A stretch of 64,000 bases of DNA, from positions 1 through 64,000 of the forward strand of contig NZ_JALDAY010000003.1 in NCBI RefSeq assembly GCF_022698165.1. The letters run 5' to 3'. Source of the stretch: Streptomyces cylindrosporus (GTDB lineage Bacteria; Actinomycetota; Actinomycetes; Streptomycetales; Streptomycetaceae). The notes below the pieces were generated by a model. The model was not told where the DNA came from. It was given only the letters and a program-made list of their open reading frames with translations, and did no database searches. Below are positions 8,598 to 17,315 of this stretch, one piece after another; positions within the stretch are counted from its first letter, which is position 1, and the number at the start of each line of letters is the position of its first letter. A program made the position numbers and the translations under genes.

Positions 8598-11422
8598 GTC
8601 GGCCTCCTCAGGGACACCAGGTCGGACAGCTCGCGGTCGGTCAGTTCCGTCAGGGCCGACTCGCCGCTGCCCAGGATCGCGTCGGCCAACGCCCGCTTGG
8701 ATTCCAGCATTTCGGCGATGCGGTCCTCGACCGTGCCCTCGGTGATGAGGCGGTGGACCTGGACGGGCTGGGTCTGCCCGATGCGGTAGGCGCGGTCGGT
8801 GGCCTGTTCCTCCACCGCCGGGTTCCACCAGCGGTCGAAGTGGATGACGTGACCCGCGCGGGTGAGGTTCAGGCCGGTGCCGGCGGCCTTGAGGGACAGC
8901 ACCAGGACCGGCGTCGCGCCGCTCTGGAAGCGGTCCACCATGCGCTCCCGCTCGGGGACCGGTGTGCCGCCGTGGAGGAGGTCGACCGGGACCGCTCGGG
9001 AGGTCAGATACGCGGTGATCAGACGGGCCATTCCGACGTACTGCGTGAAGACGAGCGCAGAGCCGTCCTCCGCCAGCAGGGTGTCCAACAGCTCGTCCAG
9101 GAGGGCGAGTTTGCCCGAGCGGGCGAGGGCGCGGGCGTCGGCCGCGGGCTCCTCCTTGAGGTACAGCGCGGGGTGGTCGCAGATCTGCTTCAGCGCGCCC
9201 AGCAGCTTCAGCACCAGCCCCCGGCGTGCGATCCCCTGCGCAGTCTCGATGGCGAGCATCGACTCCCGCACCACCGCCTCGTACAGCGCCGCCTGTTCCC
9301 GGGTGAGCGGCACGGGATGGTCCGTCTCGGTCTTGGGCGGCAGTTCGGGGACGATCCCCGGGTCGGACTTCTTGCGGCGCAGGAGGAAGGGCCGTACCAG
9401 GCGGGCCAGTCGCTGTACCGCCTCCTCGTCCTCGCCGTTCTCCACCGCGCGCGCGTGCCGCGCGCGGAAGGACTTCAGGGGGCCGAGGAGTCCCGGGGTG
9501 GTCCAGTCGAGCAGGGCCCACAGTTCGGAGAGGTTGTTCTCGACCGGGGTGCCGGTGAGGGCCACGCGCGCGGGGGACGGGATCGTGCGCAGGGCCTTCG
9601 CCGTCGCGGAGTACGGGTTCTTGACGTGCTGTGCCTCGTCCGCGACGACCATGCCCCAGCGCTGCTCGGCCAGTTGCGGTGCGGCCGTGCGCATCGTTCC
9701 GTACGTCGTCAGGACGAAGCCCGCGTCGAGGCCGTCGAGGGTGCGGTCCGGGCCGTGGAAGCGGCGGACGGGGACGCCGGGGGCGAAACGGGTGATCTCC
9801 CGCTGCCAGTTGCCCAGCAGGGAGGCCGGGCAGACCACCAGCGTCGGCTCGCCGCGGGCACGCTTGAGGTGGAGGGCGATGACCGTGATCGTCTTGCCGA
9901 GGCCCATGTCGTCGGCCAGGCAGCCGCCGAGGCCGAGGGTGGTCATGAGGTCCAGCCAGGCCAGGCCGCGGAGTTGGTAGTCGCGGAGGGTGGCGTGCAG
10001 GCCCGGGGGCGGGGCGGCCGGCTGCACTCCTGTCGTGAGGCGGTCGCGCAGGGCGGCCAGGGCGCCGACCGGCACCGCCTCGACCGTCTCGCCGTCCACC
10101 TCCGCGCTGCCGGTGAGGGCGACGGAGAGCGCGTCGACCGGGTCGAGCAGGCCCAGTTCGCGCTTGCGGGCCTTGCGGACGAGGGCGGGGTCGACCAGGA
10201 CCCAGCTGTCCCGCAGCCTGACGACCGGCCGGTGGGCCTCGGCCAGCGCGTCCATCTCGGCCTCGCTGAGCGGGTCCCCGCCGAGCGCCAACTGCCAGCG
10301 GAACTGGAGCAGTTCCTCGCTCTCGAAGAAGCCGGTGCCGTCGGTCGCCGAGCCGGGCGCGGGCCGTACGATCGCCGCCGCGGAGAGGTCCTGGGCCAGG
10401 TCCCGTGGCCAGTGCACGGCGACCCCGGCCGCCGCGAGCCGGGTGGCGGCCACGCCGAGCAGTTCGCCCAGCTCCTCGTCGGACAGTGCCAGCACGTCGG
10501 GCACGTCCTGCTCGGCGAGCCGGTCGAGCGGTGCCCAGATCCGGGCCGCGCGCCGCACGGCGAGGGCCGCGTCCACCCGTGCGCGTGGCCCGAACACCGC
10601 GTCGGCCTGGCCCGCCCACAGGGCCGCCGCGTCGGCCACGAGCGTGGGGTCGGCGAGGCTGTGCACCTGGACGATGGCGGCGCCCGCCATGCGCATGCCC
10701 TCCTCGCCGTCGAACAGCTCGTAGGCCGACAGGTCGAGGCGCAGCGAGATGCGCACGCCCGCGTCCATGCCCGCGGCGACCTCCGCCGCCCAGTCGTGGG
10801 CGCCGGGCAGCCGCTGCGGTCGGCGGTCGGCGAAGGGCTTCCCGGAGGCGTGCGGCGCGGCCGGGGTGCGGGGCAGGGTGTCCGCGACCGCGTCCAGGAA
10901 GGCACGCATCAGCGCCTCCGGCTCGGGCAGCCGGAGCGGGCCCGGGCCGGGCAGCGGGACCGCGTGGCCCTCGTACGGCAGGGCGGCGGCGACCGCCCGG
11001 ATGTGCGCGATGTCGTCCGGGTCGAGCGGGCCGGCCCGCCAGGCGTCGTGGCCGGCGGCGGTCAGGCCGGGCAGCAGGCGTCCGCGGGCGACGAGCCGCA
11101 GGGCGTGCAGCGCGGCCGCTCCCCAGCAGGCGGTGGCGGGGTGGGCGGCCGGGTCGCGCCGGGCCCGGACGAGCAGCGGCAGGGCCTCGCCGACCGGGAG
11201 GGTGAGCGCGGGGGCGGTCCTGCGTCGTACTCCCGCGCCGTGCGGTCGTACGACGGTGAGCTCGGTGTCCTCGGTCGGCAGCTGCCCGCCGTCGGGGTCC
11301 CAGAAGGCGAGGCGGCCGTCCCTGGGCAAGGGCGCGGGCAGGAAGACGGCCGCCAGCCGGACCGGGACGGAATCCCCCGCTCCACGCTCCCGCTCGGCCA
11401 CCGCGGCCGTGCCTGTGCTCAT
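8594..11422 (-). CDS. SNF2-family DEAD/DEAH-box helicase
   Basis: A 942-residue Swi2/Snf2 ATPase. The N-terminal ~430 residues are the bacterial SNF2-associated region. The helicase core has motif I DDMGLGKTIT (~residue 502), Ia CPASLLGNW, DEAQ, LTGTPVENN, then the second RecA lobe with QYVGMARL, AAGTGLNLT, FDRWWNP and ATDRAYRIGQ. Such enzymes translocate on double-stranded DNA. The start is the ATG at 11422 behind GGGAGGTGAC; in-frame codons further upstream lack a ribosome site. The stop overlaps the SWIM protein start, so both are made from one message. Confidence 0.94.
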   Translation of the reverse strand: MSTGTAAVAERERGAGDSVPVRLAAVFLPAPLPRDGRLAFWDPDGGQLPTEDTELTVVRPHGAGVRRRTAPALTLPVGEALPLLVRARRDPAAHPATACWGAAALHALRLVARGRLLPGLTAAGHDAWRAGPLDPDDIAHIRAVAAALPYEGHAVPLPGPGPLRLPEPEALMRAFLDAVADTLPRTPAAPHASGKPFADRRPQRLPGAHDWAAEVAAGMDAGVRISLRLDLSAYELFDGEEGMRMAGAAIVQVHSLADPTLVADAAALWAGQADAVFGPRARVDAALAVRRAARIWAPLDRLAEQDVPDVLALSDEELGELLGVAATRLAAAGVAVHWPRDLAQDLSAAAIVRPAPGSATDGTGFFESEELLQFRWQLALGGDPLSEAEMDALAEAHRPVVRLRDSWVLVDPALVRKARKRELGLLDPVDALSVALTGSAEVDGETVEAVPVGALAALRDRLTTGVQPAAPPPGLHATLRDYQLRGLAWLDLMTTLGLGGCLADDMGLGKTITVIALHLKRARGEPTLVVCPASLLGNWQREITRFAPGVPVRRFHGPDRTLDGLDAGFVLTTYGTMRTAAPQLAEQRWGMVVADEAQHVKNPYSATAKALRTIPSPARVALTGTPVENNLSELWALLDWTTPGLLGPLKSFRARHARAVENGEDEEAVQRLARLVRPFLLRRKKSDPGIVPELPPKTETDHPVPLTREQAALYEAVVRESMLAIETAQGIARRGLVLKLLGALKQICDHPALYLKEEPAADARALARSGKLALLDELLDTLLAEDGSALVFTQYVGMARLITAYLTSRAVPVDLLHGGTPVPERERMVDRFQSGATPVLVLSLKAAGTGLNLTRAGHVIHFDRWWNPAVEEQATDRAYRIGQTQPVQVHRLITEGTVEDRIAEMLESKRALADAILGSGESALTELTDRELSDLVSLRRPT

Positions 11423-11523
11423 ACGACCTGTCACCTCCCACCCGTGTGTCGGATCAGACGTCTTCGACTGTACGGGCGGGGTCTGACAATCGGCCCCGGC
11501 GACGGCGCGCCGGGGCCCGCCTG

Positions 11524-12105
11524 TCACGGAACGGTGCGGGAGACGACGTAGAAGAACGGGTTGTTCGGGTCGGCGAGGCTGACGACCACGTCCTGCGTCG
11601 GCTTCGGGTTCTTCTGCTTGTGCACGAGGCCGTACCAGGGGCCGGGGCCGTCGAACTTCCAGCCGGTGATCTTCTGGTCGCGGGCGCTGATGGTGATGTC
11701 GCCCTTCTTCAGATCGGTGCGCCTCACGCCCATGTCGGCGAGGAAGACGTCGAGGTTCCGCAGGGGCGTCTGGAACTGGACGTAGAGGCGGCTGGTCTTC
11801 CAGTTGTTGGTCTCGTAAGAGGCGACCTTGCCCGAGGGGTGCGGCATCGGCACCTGGTAGAGGCGGCGCTGCACCTTCGACGGCCAGCCCTTGGTGAGGC
11901 CGGTCGCCGCGTACTTGGCCTCCTTGTCCTTGCCGCTGTCGCGGCTCTGGGCGGCGGAGATCACCAGATAGCCGGCCGGGACGCCGATGAGCAGCCCGAT
12001 GATGAGCAAAGTGATGGCCCGGCGGCGGATCTTGTGACGGCGGTCCTCGGCCGGCTGCCGGGGTTCGTCCGGGGGTGCCGCCTGGCGCGGCAGCGATGCC
12101 GTCAT
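11524..12105 (-). CDS. Single-pass membrane protein of unknown function
   Basis: A 193-residue protein I do not recognise by family. The N-terminus is cytoplasmic and charged (DRRHKIRRRA), followed by one hydrophobic segment (TLLIIGLLIGVPAGYLVI, ~residues 31-48). The extracytoplasmic part is basic with WKFDGPGPWYGLVHKQK and ends FFYVVSRTVP. Its ATG overlaps the stop of the ROK kinase as ATGA, so it is probably translated from the same transcript. I see no catalytic motif. Confidence 0.8.
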   Translation of the reverse strand: MTASLPRQAAPPDEPRQPAEDRRHKIRRRAITLLIIGLLIGVPAGYLVISAAQSRDSGKDKEAKYAATGLTKGWPSKVQRRLYQVPMPHPSGKVASYETNNWKTSRLYVQFQTPLRNLDVFLADMGVRRTDLKKGDITISARDQKITGWKFDGPGPWYGLVHKQKNPKPTQDVVVSLADPNNPFFYVVSRTVP

Positions 12106-13250
12106 GCGGTGTCCCGGGTGGAGCGGCGGCCCTCGGTGTAGCGCGCGTAGCGCTCGTAGCGCTCCACCCGGCGCCGGTTGGCGCGGCGGAAGCGGCGGGC
12201 GACCAGGCGGGCCAGGTCGGCGGCGCCCACCATGCCGGCCTCGGGGCCGAGCTGGGCGCGCACGATACGGGCCTCGGGGCGGTAGCCGCGGCCGGTGAGC
12301 TGGCGCTTGAACGCGTCGCGCGCGGGGGCGATCAGCAGGTCGTCGGCCGCGGACACCCCGCCGCCGATGACGAAGCAGGACGGGTCGAGGGCGGCGGCGA
12401 GGTTGGCGATGCCGACGCCGAGCCACTGGCCGATGTCCTGGAGCAGCTCGATGCACATCGCGTCGCCCTCGCGGGCCAGCTCCGTGATCATCGGACCGCT
12501 GATGTCGCCGATCTGCCCCTTGACGTGCTCGATGATCCCGTACGCCACCGGGGAGTCGGCCGCGGCCAGCTCCTTGGCCTCCCGGACCAGCGCGTTCCCG
12601 GAGCTGTACTGCTCCCAGCAGCCGCGGTTGCCGCACGGGCAGCGGTGGCCGCCGGGCACGACCTGCATATGGCCGAACTCGCCGGCGACGCCGTACTTGC
12701 CACGCTTGACCTGGCCGTCCTCCAGTATCGCGCCGCCGATGCCGGTGCCGAGCGTGATCATGACCAGGTGGTCCTCACCGCGTCCGGCGCCGAAGCGCCA
12801 CTCGGCCCAGGCGGCGGCGTTGGCGTCGTTGTCGACCAGGACGGGCACGGCGAGGCGGCCGGCCAGGCGGTCGCGCAGCGGCTCGTTGCGCCAGGAGAGG
12901 TGGGGTGCGAACAGGACGCGGTTGCGGTCGGCGTCGACCCAGCCGGCCGCGCCGATGCCGACCGCGTGCACGTCGTGCCGGTCGGACAGGTCGAGGACCA
13001 GCTCGACGATGGTGTCCTCGACGACCTTGGGGCTCTTGGACTTGTCCGGCGTCTCCGTGCGGAGCTTCTCCAGGATGTTGCCGTCGGCGTCGACGACGCC
13101 GGCCATCACCTTGGTTCCGCCGATGTCGATGCCGACCGTGGGGACACGGGGGGCGGTCAGGTGTGACCGACGCTCCCGGGTGCCGACGGTTCGCAGTGCG
13201 GGCGCGCGGCGGGAGCCTATGGGGGCCGTGAAGTTGCCGTAGGTGCTCAT
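12102..13250 (-). CDS. ROK-family sugar kinase (glucokinase-like)
   Basis: A 382-residue ROK protein: phosphate-binding GIDIGGTKVMAGVVD, the VDNDANAAAWAEWRFG segment with catalytic Asp, LGTGIGGAI, and the zinc-binding ROK signature EFGHMQVVPGGHRCPCGNRG followed by CWEQ. No N-terminal HTH is present, so it is a kinase rather than a ROK repressor. I start at the ATG at 13250 (MSTYGNFTAPIG); the ORF extends upstream through unlikely sequence. It is followed by a GntR-type gene in the same direction and a TGTC-NN-GACA palindrome lies between them, suggesting GntR control. Confidence 0.9.
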   Translation of the reverse strand: MSTYGNFTAPIGSRRAPALRTVGTRERRSHLTAPRVPTVGIDIGGTKVMAGVVDADGNILEKLRTETPDKSKSPKVVEDTIVELVLDLSDRHDVHAVGIGAAGWVDADRNRVLFAPHLSWRNEPLRDRLAGRLAVPVLVDNDANAAAWAEWRFGAGRGEDHLVMITLGTGIGGAILEDGQVKRGKYGVAGEFGHMQVVPGGHRCPCGNRGCWEQYSSGNALVREAKELAAADSPVAYGIIEHVKGQIGDISGPMITELAREGDAMCIELLQDIGQWLGVGIANLAAALDPSCFVIGGGVSAADDLLIAPARDAFKRQLTGRGYRPEARIVRAQLGPEAGMVGAADLARLVARRFRRANRRRVERYERYARYTEGRRSTRDTA

Positions 13251-13334
13251 CAAGGCCCGATTCTGCCGCACGCTCACGGTGAGTGCCGAGCCGGGGAGCA
13301 AAGCAGGGTATGCCTTGCGGCACACGACCGACTT

Positions 13335-13344
13335 TGTCGCGACA
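13335..13344. promoter_or_regulatory. Palindrome TGTCGCGACA upstream of the ROK kinase
   Basis: A perfect 10-bp palindrome in the 126-bp gap between the GntR-type gene and the ROK kinase. It has the same TGTC-NN-GACA form as the palindrome on the other side of the regulator gene. A larger TTGTCG...CGACAA arrangement surrounds it. Probable operator; the binding protein is inferred. Confidence 0.5.
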
Positions 13345-13376
13345 TTACGACAATCGGGGTTCCGTCGTTCGGATCC

Positions 13377-14141
13377 TCATGTCCGTACGAGCAGCTGGAA
13401 CTCGAAGGAGTACCGGGTCGGGCGGTACGTGTGCGTGCCGTACTCGACCGCTCTGCCCGTGTCGTCGAAGGTCACCCGCTGCATCGTGAGGAGCGGCGCG
13501 CCCTCCGGTTCGGCCAGCCGGTCGGCCTCCGCGGCCGTCGCACCGCGCGCGCCGATGGTCTGGCGGGCGCTGTGCAGGGTGATACCCGCCGAGCGCATCA
13601 TGCGGTACAGGCCGGTGGCCTCCAGCTGGGCGGTGTCCAGGTCCAGGAGGCCCGGGGGGATGAAGTTGCAGAGGTACGCCATCGGCTCGCCGTGGGCCAG
13701 GCGCAGGCGTTCGACCCGGTGGACGTCGCCGTCCTCGGCCACGCCCAGGGCCGCGGCGACCTCCGCGGTGGCCGGGACGACCGTGTTGACCAGCACCTTC
13801 GTGGCGGGGCGCTGGCCGGCCGCCTCCAGGTCGTCGTAGAGGCTGGAGAGCTCCAGCGGGCGCTTGACCTGGCTGTGCACGACCTGCGTGCCGACGCCGC
13901 GGCGACGCACCAGGAGGCCCTTGTCGACCAGCGACTGGATGGCCTGGCGGACGGTGGGCCGGGACAGGCCGAGCCGTGCGGCGAGCTCGATCTCGTTGCC
14001 CAGCAGGCTGCCGGGCGTGAGCGCTCCGTGCTCGATCGCCGCCTCCAGCTGCTGCGACAGCTGGAAGTACAACGGCACGGGAGAGCTCCGGTCCACACTG
14101 AGCTCCAGCGACACGGTCGGGTCCACTTCTGGTTTCGGCAC
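13377..14141 (-). CDS. GntR-family transcriptional regulator (HutC type)
   Basis: A 254-residue regulator: winged helix at ~15-80 (PLYFQLSQQLEAAIEHG, LGLSRPTVRQAIQSLVDKGLL, RRRGVGTQVV) followed by a UTRA/HutC effector domain (RVERLRLAHGEPMAY, EYGTHTYRPTRYSFEFQL). HutC-type members respond to sugars or other small metabolites. The start is the GTG at 14141; the ribosome site is weak. It is divergent from a Gfo/Idh/MocA dehydrogenase and precedes the ROK kinase, so it likely controls these sugar-related neighbours through flanking TGTC-NN-GACA sites. Confidence 0.9.
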   Translation of the reverse strand: MPKPEVDPTVSLELSVDRSSPVPLYFQLSQQLEAAIEHGALTPGSLLGNEIELAARLGLSRPTVRQAIQSLVDKGLLVRRRGVGTQVVHSQVKRPLELSSLYDDLEAAGQRPATKVLVNTVVPATAEVAAALGVAEDGDVHRVERLRLAHGEPMAYLCNFIPPGLLDLDTAQLEATGLYRMMRSAGITLHSARQTIGARGATAAEADRLAEPEGAPLLTMQRVTFDDTGRAVEYGTHTYRPTRYSFEFQLLVRT

Positions 14142-14191
14142 CCGCCGAGCGTAGCTCCACGAGTTGTTGACGGGAAGTTGTGTAGTTCGAT

Positions 14192-14201
14192 TGTCCGGAC
14201 A
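14192..14201. promoter_or_regulatory. Palindrome TGTCCGGACA between the divergent GntR and dehydrogenase genes
   Basis: A perfect 10-bp inverted repeat, about 50 bp from each start, just upstream of the predicted -35 box of the dehydrogenase. It shares the TGTC-NN-GACA form with the site upstream of the ROK kinase. Candidate GntR operator. Confidence 0.55.
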
Positions 14202-14207
14202 TACGCA

Positions 14208-14243
14208 TTGACAGCGCGCACACCGAACCCCCACTTTGTTTCC
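14208..14243 (+). promoter_or_regulatory. Candidate promoter giving a leaderless dehydrogenase mRNA
   Basis: TTGACA at 14208-14213 and CACTTT at 14232-14237, spacing 18 bp. Only six bases separate the -10-like box from the ATG at 14244, and no purine-rich ribosome site exists in between, so the transcript would begin at or next to the start codon. Leaderless mRNAs are frequent in Streptomyces. The -10 match is only moderate. Confidence 0.5.
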
Positions 14244-15266
14244 ATGCGCATCGGGGTCATCGGTACGGGGCGGATCGGCACCATTCATGCGAACACGCTC
14301 AGTCGTAACCGCGAGGTGGGGTCCTTGATCCTCACGGACGCGGATCCGGCGCGGGCCCAGGAGCTCGCGAACCGGCTGGGCGAGACCGCGGCTCCGGGGG
14401 TGGACGAGATCTTCAGGTGGGGCGTCGACGCCGTGGTCATCACGACGGCGACGGCGGCCCACGCCGAACTGATCGGTCGGGCAGCGCGCTCGGGGCTCCC
14501 GGTGTTCTGCGAGAAGCCCATCGCCCTCGACCTGCCCGGCACACTGCAGGCGATCGCCGAGGTGGAGACCGCCGGGACGATTCTGCAGATGGGGTTCCAG
14601 CGCCGTTTCGACACCGGCTACACGGGTGCCCGGGAGGCGGTGCGCTCGGGGCGGCTGGGCCGGCTGCACACCGTGCGGGCGCTGACCTCCGACCAGGCCC
14701 CGCCCCCGCCGGCCTGGCTCCCGCTGTCCGGCGGGCTGTACCGGGACACGCTGATCCACGACTTCGACATGCTGCGCTGGGTGACGGGACACGAGGTCGT
14801 CGACGTGTTCGCGGCGGGGTCGGACGCCGGTCCCCCGATGTTCCGGGAGGCGGGCGACGTCGACACGGGCGCCGCGCTGCTGACCCTGGACGACGGCACG
14901 CTCGCGACGGCCACCGCGACGCGGATGAACGGCGCCGGCTACGACGTCCGCATGGAGCTGGCCGGGGAGCGCGACCAGATCGTCGTCGGCCTGGACGACC
15001 GTACGCCCATCGCGTCCACCGAGCCGACCGGGCCGCCGGCCGCCGACAAGCCCTGGTCGGGCTTCCTGGAGCGCTTCGGGCCCGCGTACGAGGCCGAGCT
15101 GGCGGCGTTTGTCGAGGTGGTGCTCGGACAGCGGGCCAACCCCTGCGACGGACGCGAGGCCCTGCAGGCGCTGCGGATCGCCGAGGCCTGCGAGGTCTCC
15201 AGACGGGAACGCAGACCCGTGGCGCTCATCGAGATTCCGGGCGGGGTCGAGTCGGCGTACCGGTGA
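14244..15266 (+). CDS. Gfo/Idh/MocA-family dehydrogenase (inositol 2-dehydrogenase-like)
   Basis: A 340-residue NAD(P)-dependent oxidoreductase: Rossmann motif GVIGTGRIGTIHA at the N-terminus, the CEKPIALDL motif with the conserved Lys, FQRRFDTGY and the active-site GLYRDTLIHDFDMLRW. Members oxidise inositols or sugars. The ATG at 14244 begins exactly at the MRIGVIG beta-strand; there is no ribosome site, consistent with a leaderless message. Divergent GntR regulator and nearby ROK kinase suggest a sugar/polyol module. The end of the gene is partly duplicated downstream. Confidence 0.92.
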   Translation: MRIGVIGTGRIGTIHANTLSRNREVGSLILTDADPARAQELANRLGETAAPGVDEIFRWGVDAVVITTATAAHAELIGRAARSGLPVFCEKPIALDLPGTLQAIAEVETAGTILQMGFQRRFDTGYTGAREAVRSGRLGRLHTVRALTSDQAPPPPAWLPLSGGLYRDTLIHDFDMLRWVTGHEVVDVFAAGSDAGPPMFREAGDVDTGAALLTLDDGTLATATATRMNGAGYDVRMELAGERDQIVVGLDDRTPIASTEPTGPPAADKPWSGFLERFGPAYEAELAAFVEVVLGQRANPCDGREALQALRIAEACEVSRRERRPVALIEIPGGVESAYR

Positions 15267-15340
15267 GTCCGGTTCGGAGGTCCGGTCGGCGTTCCGGTGA
15301 GACCGGTTCGGGGGCGAGTCGGCGTTCCGGGTGAGCGTGT
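15251..15340. repeat. Two-and-a-half imperfect 33-34 bp tandem copies of the dehydrogenase 3' end
   Basis: The sequence starting GTCGGCGTACCGGTGAG at 15251 recurs as GTCGGCGTTCCGGTGAG at 15285 and again from 15318. The first copy contains the real stop codon; the later two are non-coding, lying between converging genes. Each copy contains a GGTTCGG(A/G)GG block. Likely a local slippage duplication. Confidence 0.75.
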
Positions 15341-15362
15341 GCCGTCACCGTACGCGCGGGTG

Positions 15363-16562
15363 TCACCACCGCACCGGCAGGCTCCGCACCCCCCTCATCA
15401 GCATCCCCGGCAGCCACTCGCCGGGCGGGCCGTCCGGAGCCAGGCCCGGCGCCCGCTCCAGCAGGGTGCGTATCGCCGTACGCGCCTCCAGGCGGGCCAG
15501 GGGCGCGCCCAGGCAGTAGTGGATGCCGTGGCCGAAGGCGAGGTGGCCGCGGGTGTCGCGGTTCAGGTCGAAGCGGTCCGGGGCCGGGTAACGCAGAGCG
15601 TCGCGGTCGGCCGCGGTGAGGCCGATCATCACCGCGTCGCCGCGCACGATCTTCGTGCCGGCTATCTCCAGGGTCTCCGCGGCGAAACGGAACGTCGCGT
15701 TCTCCACCGGCCCCTCGTACCGCAGCGCCTCCTCCACCGCGGCGTCCACGAGGTTCATGTCGGCGCGCAGGGCGGCGAGTTGGTCCGGGTGGGTGAGCAG
15801 GGCGTGGACGGCGCCGGTGATGAGGTTGACCGTCGTCTCGTGGCCGGCGATCAGCAGCACGAAGGCCATGCCGCGCAGTTCGCCTGGGGAGAGCCGGTCG
15901 CCGTCCTCCGCGGTCGTGCGGATCAGGTCGCTCAGCAGGTCGCCGCTCGGGCCGGCGCAGCGCTTGTCCTCGATCAGCTCCGTGAGGTACTCGGCGAGCC
16001 GCACGAACGCCTCGTACTCGCTCCCTGAGTCCCTTGGCGCGACGGCCTCCGTGGACATCTGCCGGAACGCCGTGCGGTCGATCTCCGGCACGCCGAGCAG
16101 CTCGCAGATCACGGTGATCGGCAGCGGGTAGGCGAAGGACTCCACCAGGTCCGCGTGGCCGCGCGGCAGCATCGCGTCGAGCAGTTCGTCGGTGATCTGC
16201 TGGATCCTGGGGCGCAGTTCCTCCACCCGGCGCATGGTGAACGCGCGGGAGACCAGGGCGCGCAGGCGGGTGTGCTGGGGCGGGTCGGTGGTCAGCAGGT
16301 GATCGCCGATCAGCTCCTCGTCGAGGAAGTTCACGCCGATCCTGCTGCCGTCTTTGGCCAGCCGTGGGTCGGCGAGGGCGGCGCGTGCCTCCTCGTACCC
16401 GACGACGAGCCAGGTCTCGTACCGGCCCTCGGCCCGCTCGCCGGTGAATCCGGGCACCAGTACCCGGTGCACGGGCCCGAGTTCGCGCAGCCGCGCGTAC
16501 ACGGGATGCGGATCCGTGCGGAAGCCGTCGCCGAACTCCGCCAGGTCGATCAGTTCCGCCAT
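15363..16562 (-). CDS. Cytochrome P450 (CYP107-like)
   Basis: A 399-residue soluble bacterial P450. It shows the C-helix DPPQHTRLRALVSRAFT, I-helix oxygen-activation motif AGHETT, ExxR (EEALRYEGP) and the haem-binding loop FGHGIHYCLGAPLARLE with Cys350 as haem thiolate ligand. The sequence style (TTDPPQHTRLR, HLAFGHGIHYCLGAPL) is that of CYP107/CYP105-type Streptomyces hydroxylases. No ferredoxin or ferredoxin reductase lies next to it; the nearest ferredoxin is 15 kb away. The substrate is unknown. A GCAGGAGC ribosome site precedes the ATG. Confidence 0.95.
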   Translation of the reverse strand: MAELIDLAEFGDGFRTDPHPVYARLRELGPVHRVLVPGFTGERAEGRYETWLVVGYEEARAALADPRLAKDGSRIGVNFLDEELIGDHLLTTDPPQHTRLRALVSRAFTMRRVEELRPRIQQITDELLDAMLPRGHADLVESFAYPLPITVICELLGVPEIDRTAFRQMSTEAVAPRDSGSEYEAFVRLAEYLTELIEDKRCAGPSGDLLSDLIRTTAEDGDRLSPGELRGMAFVLLIAGHETTVNLITGAVHALLTHPDQLAALRADMNLVDAAVEEALRYEGPVENATFRFAAETLEIAGTKIVRGDAVMIGLTAADRDALRYPAPDRFDLNRDTRGHLAFGHGIHYCLGAPLARLEARTAIRTLLERAPGLAPDGPPGEWLPGMLMRGVRSLPVRW

Positions 16563-16634
16563 GCTCCTGCCGCCCCTCCCCCGTCCCCCGTCCGGTTCTC
16601 CTCCCGGTGCACGGACAACGCTCGGGGCGGCCCG

Positions 16635-17315
16635 CTAGTGCCCGTTCGCCTCCGGTTCCTCCAGCAGTCCCGCGTCGTACGCCAACAGAGCGATCTGCAC
16701 ACGGTTGTTGAGGTCGAGCTTGGCCAGGATGCGGGAGACGTGGGTCTTGACGGTGGCGACGCTCATGAAGAGGCCGGTGGCGATCTCGGCGTTGGCGAGG
16801 CCGCGGCCGACCGCGACGGCGACCTCGCGCTCGCGGTCGTTGAGGGTGTCGATGCGTTCACGCGCGCGTGCCCGCCGGGTGTCGCCGGCGCTGCCGACTG
16901 CGTGTTCCATCAGCTGCCGGGTGACGGTGGGCGACAGCACGGGGTCGCCGGTCGCGACCCGGCGCACCGCGTCGACGATCTCGGCGGGCGGGGTGTCCTT
17001 GAGGACGAAGCCGGCCGCGCCCGCGCGCAGGGCGCGCAGCACCTGTTCGTCGGCGTGGAAGGTGGTGAGTACGACGACCTGCGGCGGGTCCTTGCGGGCC
17101 CGCAGCCGCTCCGTGGCCGTGAGCCCGTCCACCGACGGCATCCGGATGTCCATGAGGACGACGTCCGGGCGCGTGCGGTCGACGAGGGCCTCCACCTCGG
17201 CGCCGTCGGCGGCCTCGCCGACGATCTCGACGTCGTCCGCGCCGCCCATCATCAGGGACAGGCCGGCCCGCACCAGGGGATCGTCGTCGACGAGGAGCAG
17301 TCTGATCGCAGTCAT
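16635..17315 (-). CDS. LuxR/NarL-type response regulator
   Basis: A 226-residue regulator. The receiver domain has the acidic pocket LLVDDDP (10-12), phosphoacceptor Asp56 in VVLMDIRMPSVDG, and the LKD lysine; the C-terminal LuxR HTH contains LNDREREVAVAVGRGLANAEIA and SVATVKTHVSRILAKL. Partner is the histidine kinase at 17641-18897. Unusually for such pairs, the genes are not coupled: 325 bp of repeats separate the kinase stop from this start. Confidence 0.95.
   Translation of the reverse strand: MTAIRLLLVDDDPLVRAGLSLMMGGADDVEIVGEAADGAEVEALVDRTRPDVVLMDIRMPSVDGLTATERLRARKDPPQVVVLTTFHADEQVLRALRAGAAGFVLKDTPPAEIVDAVRRVATGDPVLSPTVTRQLMEHAVGSAGDTRRARARERIDTLNDREREVAVAVGRGLANAEIATGLFMSVATVKTHVSRILAKLDLNNRVQIALLAYDAGLLEEPEANGH

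Noticed and set aside
8549-11551. 1000-codon + strand frame opposite the SNF2 helicase
   Set aside because: Antisense shadow of a high-GC gene; the translation is low-complexity and the minus strand has all helicase motifs.
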